This document shows, piece by piece, positions 1 to 6,810 of a DNA stretch of 64,000 bases. Position numbers and translations under genes: made by a program. The stretch spans positions 805,501 through 869,500 of the forward strand of contig NC_015703.1 in assembly GCF_000218895.1 (NCBI RefSeq), read 5' to 3'. The notes below the pieces were generated by a model. It searched no databases. It was given only the letters and a program-made list of their open reading frames with translations, and was not told the origin of the DNA. The stretch's first letter is position 1, and the number at the start of each line of letters is the position of its first letter. This DNA is from Runella slithyformis DSM 19594 (GTDB lineage: Bacteria > Bacteroidota > Bacteroidia > Cytophagales > Spirosomataceae).

Positions 1-352
1 ATTCCTCGTGACTCATCTTGAGTTTATTGTTGAAGTTCATATCCGCCATGCTGTTGAGCGGAATCAGATGCACGTGGGCATGAGGCACTTCCAGTCCTAC
101 CACTGCCACACCGATGCGCTTGCAGGGAATGGCTTTTTCGATGACGGCAGCCACCTGTTTTGAAAATTTCATCAATCCTTCGTACAGGCTGTCTTCCAGA
201 TCGAAGATATAATCCACTTCCTGCTTGGGAATCACGAGGGTGTGTCCGGGGGCGCAGGGAAAAACGTCCAGAAACGCCAGAAAGTCATTGGTTTCGGCGA
301 CCTTGTGGCAAGGAATCTCGCCATTAACAATACGTGTGAATAGAGAAGGCAT
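1..352 (-). CDS. HIT family nucleotide-binding protein (HinT-like), 3' end outside window
   Basis: The first 117 residues are visible, beginning MPSLFTRIVNGEIPCHKV. This is the usual start of HinT-type histidine triad hydrolases, which cleave nucleoside phosphoramidates and act as cytosolic homodimers. The histidine triad HAHVHL sits near residue 96, and a conserved segment reading APGHTLVIPK lies near residues 35-44. The window edge cuts the gene a few residues before the expected C-terminus (family length about 130). The ATG at 352 is the only sensible start. The family call is firm; the physiological substrate is not known from sequence. Confidence 0.93.
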   Translation of the reverse strand, partial: MPSLFTRIVNGEIPCHKVAETNDFLAFLDVFPCAPGHTLVIPKQEVDYIFDLEDSLYEGLMKFSKQVAAVIEKAIPCKRIGVAVVGLEVPHAHVHLIPLNSMADMNFNNKLKMSHEE

Positions 353-426
353 AATAAGCGGTGGTTAAATAAAAGAACCAAAATTGTTGGCAAGTATAAC
401 AACAAAACCGCACAACTAAACGTCTT

Positions 427-1191
427 TCAACGCCATTTCCGTCGTATGTTTCGCTGCTTAAGCCCGAGTCGGTACGTACCGGTAAGGCTGAGCAGTTGAT
501 AGGCATCATTTCGATTGGGATTCCCGGCCCTGCTGATGCCGTCGAGATAGTCGCTGGCAGCAATACGAAAAGAGGCTTCCATCCCTAAATTGATACTGGG
601 CGACAGATCAAATTTCATTCCACCTCCAAAGGCAAAGGCCAAATGCCAATGGGCGTACCGAGCATTCCTATCGTGCTCAATGCCCTCCAGGATGCTTGTA
701 TAGGGCGAATAGGTCAGGTCAAAATTGGGACGGGGATTGGTATAGACCACGGCCGGGCCGGCAAAAAAATACGGCGTATAAACCGGTTGATAGCCGTAAT
801 ATTGACGATAATAAATAGGATTGATATCGAAATAGTCCCATTCGATCAAAAAAGCATTTTCAAAAAATCGGGTATCAATGCTGAGGTTTCGGGAAGCACG
901 GTTGGGGTAATGACTGTCACGGCCGCTGAACTTCCCGAATTGAAGATTATACCGCAGGGCAAAATTGCCGGTTCCCAAGTATTTACGAATAAAGCCATGG
1001 TAGCTGAAATTAAACTCTTTAGACAGCATATCCCGTTGATTCAAATCCCCGAGGTACCCCACACCTCCCGCCCCGCCGCCGGCTTCCCAACGACTTTCAG
1101 CCTGCCCGTAGGCCGTTTGTTCATTTGACAATAACAATGCCAACATCCATACAACCCTTTTTAAAGAGTATAAAAAGCCGCGCAATTTCAT
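427..1191 (-). CDS. Outer-membrane beta-barrel protein (DUF6089-like)
   Basis: A 254-residue protein with an N-terminal signal peptide (MKLRGFLYSLKR then a hydrophobic stretch ending near YGQ). The mature part is rich in Gly, Tyr, Phe and alternating hydrophobic residues, typical of a small outer-membrane barrel. The opening GGGAGGVGYLGDLN followed by a YHGFIRKYL segment resembles the Bacteroidota DUF6089/PorT-like barrels, some of which are linked to gliding or type IX secretion. I cannot assign that role here. An upstream TTG/ATG-type start at 1218 would add nine residues before the signal peptide, so the ATG at 1191 is preferred. It is transcribed divergently from fusA. Confidence 0.75.
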   Translation of the reverse strand: MKLRGFLYSLKRVVWMLALLLSNEQTAYGQAESRWEAGGGAGGVGYLGDLNQRDMLSKEFNFSYHGFIRKYLGTGNFALRYNLQFGKFSGRDSHYPNRASRNLSIDTRFFENAFLIEWDYFDINPIYYRQYYGYQPVYTPYFFAGPAVVYTNPRPNFDLTYSPYTSILEGIEHDRNARYAHWHLAFAFGGGMKFDLSPSINLGMEASFRIAASDYLDGISRAGNPNRNDAYQLLSLTGTYRLGLKQRNIRRKWR

Positions 1192-1287
1192 TAATTCAGT
1201 AAAATCAGGAGTACACAATCGTTATTATAGAGTATCTATACAAAAATAGTACCAAAGCCGCACCGGCATATTTTATTAAAACCTTCA

Positions 1288-1319
1288 TTTGCTTTTCCCA
1301 AGCAAAACATCTAATTTTG
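1288..1319 (+). promoter_or_regulatory. Putative Bacteroidota-type promoter of fusA
   Basis: TTTG at 1288-1291 and TAATTTTG at 1312-1319, separated by 20 bases, match the -33 TTG / -7 TAnnTTTG consensus of the Bacteroidota primary sigma factor. It lies about 130 bases upstream of the fusA ATG, giving a leader of about 120 bases. Assignment is by pattern only. Confidence 0.5.
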
Positions 1320-1448
1320 CGCTCTGATTTTCAGAATGGTACCATAAGTTTGTACGTATATGCCTAGTATTGAGGCAAAAAGCGTCCTTCCTATCATTAC
1401 AAATCAAGGAATTTAGACTTAACAGATTTAATATCAATCACAAAAACC

Positions 1449-3557
1449 ATGGCACGTGATTTAAAATTCACAAGAAACATTGGGATTGCTGCTCACATTG
1501 ATGCTGGGAAAACCACCACAACGGAGCGTATTCTTTATTATGCGGGCGTTAGCCACAAAATTGGAGAGGTACACGACGGTGCCGCAACAATGGACTGGAT
1601 GGCTCAAGAGCAGGAGCGCGGTATTACCATTACTTCTGCCGCTACTACTGTAGATTGGACCTATAGAAACGACAAATACCACATCAACATTATTGATACC
1701 CCGGGTCACGTGGACTTTACGGTAGAGGTAAACCGTTCGTTGCGCGTATTGGATGGGCTTGTGTTTTTGTTCAGTGCCGTAGATGGTGTTGAACCTCAAT
1801 CTGAAACCAACTGGCGTTTGGCCAACAATTATAACGTAGCTCGTTTAGGCTTCGTCAATAAAATGGACCGTTCGGGAGCTGACTTTTTGAACGTGTGCAA
1901 GCAGGTAAAGGAAATGCTGGGAAGCTACGCAGTGCCTTTGCAATTGCCGATCGGAGCCGAGGAGAACTTCAAAGGTGTGGTTGATTTGGTGAATTTCCGT
2001 GGAATGGTATGGAATGAGCACGACAAAGGAATGACTTTCCAGGAAGTGCCTATCCCTGATGATATGTTGGAAGAAGCAACCGAATGGCGTGAAAAACTCC
2101 TCGAAGCCGTTGCCGAATTTGACGATACCCTGATGGAGAAATACTTCGAGGATCCTACTTCGATTACTGAAGCCGAGATTTTGGCCGCTTTGCGTGAAGC
2201 CGTTATTGCGATGAAAGTCGTCCCGATGCTTTGCGGTTCATCTTTCAAGAACAAAGGCGTACAAACCATGCTTGATTATGTGATGGCTTTATTGCCTTCA
2301 CCGTTGGATAAAGAAAGCATCAAAGGAACCAATCCCAATACAGGAGAAGAAATTGCCCGTAAACCCAGCGTGACCGAGCCTTTCTCTGCCTTAGCGTTTA
2401 AAATTGCCACTGACCCTTACGTGGGTCGTTTGTGTTTTATCCGTGCGTATTCAGGCGTATTGGAAGCCGGTTCTTATGTATTGAACAACCGCTCGGAAAA
2501 CAAAGAGCGTATCTCCCGTATCTTCCAAATGCACGCCAACAAGCAAAACGCTATCGAGCGTTTGGAAGCGGGTGACATCGGTGCAGTAGTAGGTTTTAAA
2601 GACATCAAAACAGGTGATACTCTTTCTGATGAGAAAAACCCGATCATTCTGGAATCCATGGTATTCCCCGAGCCTGTGATCGGATATGCCATCGAGCCTA
2701 AGAAAACAGCCGATCAGGATAACTTCTCGAAAGCCATCGGTAAACTCATCGAAGAAGATCCTACCCTTCAGGTGGAATCAAACGAAGAGACCGGCCAAAC
2801 CATTATCAAAGGAATGGGCGAGCTTCACCTGGAGATCATCATCGACCGTATGCGTCGTGAGTTCAAGGTAGAAGTAAACCAGGGTGCACCGCAGGTAGCT
2901 TACAAAGAAGCCATCACGAAGAACGTTGAACACCGCGAGGTTTACAAAAAACAAACGGGTGGTCGCGGTAAATTTGCCGATATCGTATTTGAACTCGGGC
3001 CACGTGACGATCACGAGCCGGGTCAGGAAGTGAAAAAAGGATTGCAGTTTGTCAATGAAGTCGTAGGGGGAGCAATTCCGCGCGAATTCATCCAACCGGT
3101 TCAAAAAGGATTTGAAGCAGCGATGGTCAACGGACCGTTGGCAGGCTACCAATTGGAAAGCATGAAAGTGCGTCTTTTCCACGGTTCCTACCACGATGTT
3201 GACTCCGATTCACTCTCGTTTGAATTGGCCGCTAAAATGGGCTTCAAAGAAGCCGCTCGTATGGCCGGTCCGAAATTGCTTGAACCAATCATGGCAGTGG
3301 AAGTATTGACGCCTGAAGAATACACCGGCCCTATCACAGGTGACTTAAACCGTCGTCGCGGTATCATGAAAGGCATGGACTCACGCGCCGGTTCACAGGT
3401 AATCAAGGCGGATGTACCTTTGTCGGAATTGTTCGGTTACGTAACAGACCTTCGCACCATGTCGTCGGGTCGTGCTACTGCCAACCTGACCTTCTCGCAC
3501 TACGAGTTCCTGCCAAACAACTTGGCCGAGACCGTTATTGCAAAGTCTAAAGGATAG
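1449..3557 (+). CDS. fusA: Elongation factor G
   Basis: A 702-residue translational GTPase that drives tRNA-mRNA translocation and, with RRF, ribosome recycling. All GTPase motifs are present: G1 AHIDAGKT at 15-22, RGIT in switch I at 57-60, DTPGH at 83-87 and NKMD at 137-140. The later domains ([26 protein letters not shown], and the C-terminal [12 protein letters not shown] region) are intact and full length. The ATG follows an A-rich leader, as usual in this phylum. It is followed 140 bases later by rpsJ. Upstream is an unrelated divergent membrane-protein gene rather than rpsL/rpsG, so the usual str-operon context is broken. Confidence 0.98.
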   Translation: MARDLKFTRNIGIAAHIDAGKTTTTERILYYAGVSHKIGEVHDGAATMDWMAQEQERGITITSAATTVDWTYRNDKYHINIIDTPGHVDFTVEVNRSLRVLDGLVFLFSAVDGVEPQSETNWRLANNYNVARLGFVNKMDRSGADFLNVCKQVKEMLGSYAVPLQLPIGAEENFKGVVDLVNFRGMVWNEHDKGMTFQEVPIPDDMLEEATEWREKLLEAVAEFDDTLMEKYFEDPTSITEAEILAALREAVIAMKVVPMLCGSSFKNKGVQTMLDYVMALLPSPLDKESIKGTNPNTGEEIARKPSVTEPFSALAFKIATDPYVGRLCFIRAYSGVLEAGSYVLNNRSENKERISRIFQMHANKQNAIERLEAGDIGAVVGFKDIKTGDTLSDEKNPIILESMVFPEPVIGYAIEPKKTADQDNFSKAIGKLIEEDPTLQVESNEETGQTIIKGMGELHLEIIIDRMRREFKVEVNQGAPQVAYKEAITKNVEHREVYKKQTGGRGKFADIVFELGPRDDHEPGQEVKKGLQFVNEVVGGAIPREFIQPVQKGFEAAMVNGPLAGYQLESMKVRLFHGSYHDVDSDSLSFELAAKMGFKEAARMAGPKLLEPIMAVEVLTPEEYTGPITGDLNRRRGIMKGMDSRAGSQVIKADVPLSELFGYVTDLRTMSSGRATANLTFSHYEFLPNNLAETVIAKSKG

Positions 3558-3564
3558 TAAGTCA

Positions 3565-3638
3565 GTTGGCAGTAAACAGTTTACAGTCAGCAGTTTTGAA
3601 TATTTTCTGTTTACTGCCAACCTAAAAATATTTTCTGT
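3565..3638 (+). repeat. Inverted plus direct repeat in the fusA-rpsJ spacer
   Basis: GTTGGCAGTAAACAG at 3565-3579 is the perfect reverse complement of 3607-3621, giving a 15-bp stem with a 27-base loop. In addition AATATTTTCTGT occurs twice (3599-3610 and 3627-3638). The sequence looks like an intergenic palindromic repeat. No T-run follows it, so it is not a classic terminator. In the transcript it would fold between fusA and rpsJ. Confidence 0.7.
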
Positions 3639-3697
3639 CGGAGTTAATGGCTCTTTCGGCAGGATCTTCAAAAAACAAACCGAGCCACCTTATTACA

Positions 3698-4003
3698 ATG
3701 AATCAAAAAATTCGTATCAAACTGAAGTCATTTGACCACAACTTGGTGGACAAATCGGCTGACCGTATCGTGAAAGCGGTGAAATCAACGGGTGCTGTGG
3801 TTAGCGGCCCGATTCCATTGCCTACTGAAAAGCAGATCTACACGGTACTTCGCTCGCCCCACGTGAACAAAAAGTCACGTGAGCAGTTCCAACTTTGCAC
3901 CTACAAGCGCCTGATCGACATTCACTCGTCAAGCGCCAAAACCGTAGATGCGTTGATGAAACTCGAATTGCCAAGTGGTGTTGATGTCGAAATTAAAGTT
4001 TAA
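3698..4003 (+). CDS. rpsJ: 30S ribosomal protein S10
   Basis: A 101-residue protein starting [20 protein letters not shown]. It carries the S10 signature region [21 protein letters not shown] and the C-terminal [14 protein letters not shown]10 is a small-subunit head protein and, as NusE, a partner of NusB and NusG in transcription antitermination. The longer open frame from 3647 would add 17 unconserved residues, so the ATG at 3698 is used. A strong terminator follows directly, so rplC and the rest of the S10 operon are not co-transcribed here, which is unusual. Confidence 0.97.
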   Translation: MNQKIRIKLKSFDHNLVDKSADRIVKAVKSTGAVVSGPIPLPTEKQIYTVLRSPHVNKKSREQFQLCTYKRLIDIHSSSAKTVDALMKLELPSGVDVEIKV

Positions 4004-4023
4004 TGACTAAGGTTTCCCATAAC

Positions 4024-4056
4024 AAAGCCGACTTCGAAAGAGGTCGGCTTTTGTTT
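4024..4056 (+). terminator. Rho-independent terminator after rpsJ
   Basis: AAAGCCGAC at 4024-4032 pairs with GTCGGCTTT (4043-4051), and a T-rich tract follows. It lies 20 bases past the rpsJ stop and closes the fusA-rpsJ transcript. Confidence 0.88.
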
Positions 4057-4207
4057 TGTATCTACATGCCGTTTCAGTCAATGTTTTACTTCTCCGACTG
4101 TGGCGTAACATATATATGCCTTATCCCGATTTGAGGCAATAAATCCCCACTCCTTGACCTATAACTTCTTAAAAATGAGCAGAGTGTAGAATATATTACC
4201 CGCTTAT

Positions 4208-4443
4208 TTGCTGTTAAGATATAATGATCAAATCCTTTATACTTCCACCTCACCGGCCTCCGCATTAGGGGTGCAGTTTACGGCTTTATCTTCAGGTACG
4301 AGTGAAAGCAGTACCGCTTCAGGCAGTGAAACCACGGCAAAATCAGCGAAAAAAAGTTTCTTCAACCATTTCAAAAACTCGACCCGCGCCATGAAACTCA
4401 AAAGGCGGCATTTAAGCCTAATAAATTTAGTGGAAGTAAGTAA
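4208..4443 (+). pseudogene. Probable decayed gene fragment, frameshifted
   Basis: No family is recognised. One frame from about 4208 reads a Ser/Thr/Ala-rich stretch (ALSSGTSESSTASGSETTAK), then loses protein-like character. Another frame picks up near 4340 and reads KKFLQPFQKLDPRHETQK and onward to a TAA at 4441-4443. That stop is 20 bases before a terminator hairpin. A gene end in one frame, a plausible body in another and a correctly placed terminator suggest the remains of a gene with a frameshift. The longer open frame to 4618 runs through the terminator and is unlikely to be coding. Confidence 0.3.
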
Positions 4444-4462
4444 CGTATTGACTCTTTTTATA

Positions 4463-4497
4463 AAGCCGAGGGGTTATTTGCCTCCCGGCTTTTTTTC
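4463..4497 (+). terminator. Rho-independent terminator
   Basis: AGCCG with a partly paired G/C stretch (4464-4473) folds against CCTCCCGGCT at 4481-4490, followed by six or more Ts. It would end transcription from the decayed gene upstream. From here to the microsatellite at 4726 I see no gene or other structure. Confidence 0.7.
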
Positions 4498-4725
4498 TCC
4501 TTTCTCTTTCATTTTCTCCCGATTTGGGTTGGTAACGGGATGCGTTAAATGCCCAATACCATTCGATAACTCCTCAAAAATTAATTTGCTTTTTTCAATC
4601 GACTCAGTATATATTTGACGCAATGTACGCGCAAGCGTATCATTTTCTGCCCTACTTTCTGATAAACAATAATGACAGCCATTGCCAAAAAATCGGATTG
4701 CCGAAGCAGCTGTTTGTCAGAATTT

Positions 4726-4778
4726 TATCCTATCCTATCCTATCCTATCCTATCCTATCCTATCCTATCCTATCCTAT
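4726..4778 (+). repeat. Pentanucleotide microsatellite (TATCC)10
   Basis: Ten perfect TATCC units (4726-4775) and a partial TAT lie 66 bases upstream of the LuxR-type gene at 4844. An in-frame TAA directly precedes that gene's ATG, so the array is not translated with it. Slippage would alter promoter or operator spacing in 5-bp steps (half a helical turn). That is the classic layout of transcriptional phase variation, but this role is inferred. Confidence 0.95.
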
Positions 4779-4843
4779 GGAAGGAAAGATAAAATTGGCT
4801 GATGAACGTTTGTTTTGGTGTTTAAAAGAACGTTCAGTAACTA

Positions 4844-5146
4844 ATGATTAACTGCATGACAGCCAAACAAAACTCAGATTATTTAGAAAAATTGAACCGC
4901 TTGGATCAATCCCTCCTCCGTGAAAACGTAGAACTTACCCGGCAAGAGCTAAAGGTGCTTTATTGGGCGATAGAAGGGAAAACAAATGAAGAAATAGCCG
5001 AAGAACTTGACCGACATCTTTGTACGATCAAGACCCACAAAAACAACCTTATTGCAAAGCTAAATCTAAAAGGAAGAATAGAATTTCAAAAATATGTGCT
5101 GAAAATGATGAAATCTCATACTTTGGGTGGAGAAAAATCCATCTAA
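4844..5146 (+). CDS. Stand-alone LuxR/GerE-type HTH transcriptional regulator
   Basis: A 100-residue protein. The helix-turn-helix spans about residues 31-85, starting LTRQELKVLYWAIEG and followed by TNEEIAEEL and the recognition segment TIKTHKNNLIAKL, the GerE/LuxR_C pattern. No receiver or ligand-binding domain is present; the first 30 residues could form a short helix. It would bind DNA, probably as a dimer. An alternative ATG at 4856 would drop four residues. It is followed by its own terminator and then by a lipoprotein gene on the same strand. The upstream pentanucleotide array suggests switchable expression. Confidence 0.88.
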   Translation: MINCMTAKQNSDYLEKLNRLDQSLLRENVELTRQELKVLYWAIEGKTNEEIAEELDRHLCTIKTHKNNLIAKLNLKGRIEFQKYVLKMMKSHTLGGEKSI

Positions 5147-5217
5147 AGTATGAGAAGCTATAAAAATCTTTTTCAGAGATTTGCCCCTGACTATTGCGCA
5201 ATAGTGAGTTCAAAAAG

Positions 5218-5258
5218 AAAAAGCCCCGCATCAGTTTGGCGACAGAACGGGACTTTTT
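5218..5258 (+). terminator. Terminator after the LuxR-type gene
   Basis: AAAAAGCCCCG at 5218-5228 pairs with CGGGACTTTTT at 5248-5258 with one mismatch, ending in five Ts. It separates the regulator from the lipoprotein gene that follows. Confidence 0.75.
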
Positions 5259-5319
5259 CAGGCGGTACGCCACCGCGACAGTTCAAACAAATTTTAATCA
5301 TTTAAACCAGTACAAAAGT

Positions 5320-6141
5320 ATGAAAAAAATCGTTCTATCAACGATGGGCGCGTTCTTTTTGACCGCCGTAATGATTAGTTGTAATCAGCCCAAAGAAACG
5401 GAAGTTTCGCCGACCACCGCAAAAGCAGGTGAAGAACCCAAAAGTGTCATTGACTTGATGGAGAAAGAAAGAGGTAAGAAATATTTCAAGAAAGATCTGC
5501 TGTTAAAAAGTGAAGATGGCAAAAGTGAAATGCTGATGCGAGTTGCCTCAGAAACACAGGAAAATCTTGAAACTTATCTTTCTATGCATGAATTTAAGTT
5601 CACCTCTATGCTTGAGAAACCCGAACCTATCAATAAAAATTTAGTTCCCGATAAGGTCGATAAAAATTTGAAGATTACTGACGAAAGCCCCGATTTATCT
5701 AATGCTATCCACGTGATTAGAGAAATTTTAAACGTAAAATTGTCTGATGGCTCAATTGGATATAGCTTAAACGTACGTAATCTGCCAATTAATAGTAGCA
5801 AAAATGCAAAAGTAAATTCAGGTAATTACTACTATGACGAAGAGATTAGCGATCCTAACCGACCCGATGGGATTGAATTTACAGTGAATTCTGATGATAT
5901 CTGGTTAGCAATGGACTATCGTGAAGACTGGTATAACCCTAATTGGTTCAAATATTACTTTGGTTATCCAAATACTTGGACTCAAATTTTTGCAGGCAAA
6001 AATTATTTATGGAATGGTAGTTATATATGGATACCTACTATTCAAACTTATCCTTTCGGAGATGTGTGGAAAGTAAAAACCAAGATTCACTATTATCAAA
6101 ATTTTGGCGGTCGAAATTATACTCGCCGTTGGTTGACATAA
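5320..6141 (+). CDS. Putative lipoprotein with Trp/Tyr-rich C-terminus
   Basis: A 273-residue protein with a lipoprotein signal (MKKIVLSTMGAFFLTAVMISC, lipidated Cys21). The body is polar and charged to about residue 190. The last 80 residues are rich in Trp, Tyr and Asn (DWYNPNWFKYYFGYP; YLWNGSYIWIP), suggesting a carbohydrate- or surface-binding beta domain. No family is recognised. An upstream frame from 5194 runs across the previous terminator and lacks a signal peptide, so the ATG at 5320 is used. The gene is AT-rich relative to the surrounding core genes. It sits between two terminators and so is probably monocistronic. Confidence 0.8.
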   Translation: MKKIVLSTMGAFFLTAVMISCNQPKETEVSPTTAKAGEEPKSVIDLMEKERGKKYFKKDLLLKSEDGKSEMLMRVASETQENLETYLSMHEFKFTSMLEKPEPINKNLVPDKVDKNLKITDESPDLSNAIHVIREILNVKLSDGSIGYSLNVRNLPINSSKNAKVNSGNYYYDEEISDPNRPDGIEFTVNSDDIWLAMDYREDWYNPNWFKYYFGYPNTWTQIFAGKNYLWNGSYIWIPTIQTYPFGDVWKVKTKIHYYQNFGGRNYTRRWLT

Positions 6142-6155
6142 ATTTTAATGATTTT

Positions 6156-6200
6156 AGGTAAACCTTCTTATAAACCTAAGAAGGTTTACCTTTTTATTTT
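6156..6200 (+). terminator. Strong terminator, 15-bp perfect stem
   Basis: AGGTAAACCTTCTTA at 6156-6170 is perfectly complementary to 6177-6191 with a 6-base loop, followed by a T-rich tract. It ends the upstream lipoprotein transcript. Confidence 0.9.
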
Positions 6201-6219
6201 TTCATAAAAAACAAAAATC

Positions 6220-6738
6220 ATGAATGCTAGGCTTCTGTTTTCAATTATCGTTTTGCTTTTAATGTTCTCATGCCAAAATGAGCAAAATAAATTTGTTCAA
6301 GCTGAATTTGATAAAGCGCAGGGCAGTTGGACTATTGAAAAAGTGACTCTTCCCGCAACTGCGCCGGAATCCTTAAAAGTGTACGTTCGAAGTGCGGCTT
6401 TTTTGCTTAGCCAATGCAAGTATAATGCTAAAGACTTTGCCCAAAATAGCGGTACGTGCGGCGGTGATTTTGAAGTGAATGGTCAAATTTTGAGATTGAA
6501 CTACAATTATTTGTACGATAAAAAGCTGTTTCAATGGTCGCTTGCTATTATTGAGCAAACACGCACCCCTGCTACTATAAATGCTTACCTCAGTGCCTCG
6601 CAGATTTTTGACGGCAACTGGGAAATCGTTATTACAGATAACAAAATGACCGCAAAAAGGGTAGGAGTAGATAAGCCTTATCAGCCGCAGGAAACCGTAT
6701 ATAAAGGAGAAATTATTTTTACGGCCACCCGCAAATAG
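6220..6738 (+). CDS. Putative lipoprotein, lipocalin-like size and pattern
   Basis: A 172-residue protein with a lipoprotein signal (MNARLLFSIIVLLLMFSC, Cys18). The sequence after the signal (AQGSWTIEKVTLPA) begins with a GxW motif reminiscent of lipocalin-like secreted proteins of Bacteroidota. Four Cys, including CKYNA and the CGG of GTCGGDF, may form disulfides. The C-terminal part (DGNWEIVITDNKMTAKRV) also fits a small beta-barrel. No function is assigned. It lies 72 bases before a TonB receptor gene with no terminator between them, so co-transcription is possible. Confidence 0.75.
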   Translation: MNARLLFSIIVLLLMFSCQNEQNKFVQAEFDKAQGSWTIEKVTLPATAPESLKVYVRSAAFLLSQCKYNAKDFAQNSGTCGGDFEVNGQILRLNYNYLYDKKLFQWSLAIIEQTRTPATINAYLSASQIFDGNWEIVITDNKMTAKRVGVDKPYQPQETVYKGEIIFTATRK

Positions 6739-6810
6739 CCGATTGAAAGTACTATAATCTCTCATCGTATTCCCAATCGTTAAAGTTAAGCAGAGTGCCT
6801 TTTTTCAGCT

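Noticed and set aside
4726-4778. Microsatellite as part of the LuxR-type coding sequence.
   Set aside because: An in-frame TAA immediately precedes the ATG at 4844, so the array cannot be translated as an N-terminal extension.
4844-5146. Quorum-sensing LuxR regulator.
   Set aside because: There is only the DNA-binding domain; no autoinducer-binding domain or luxI gene is present.
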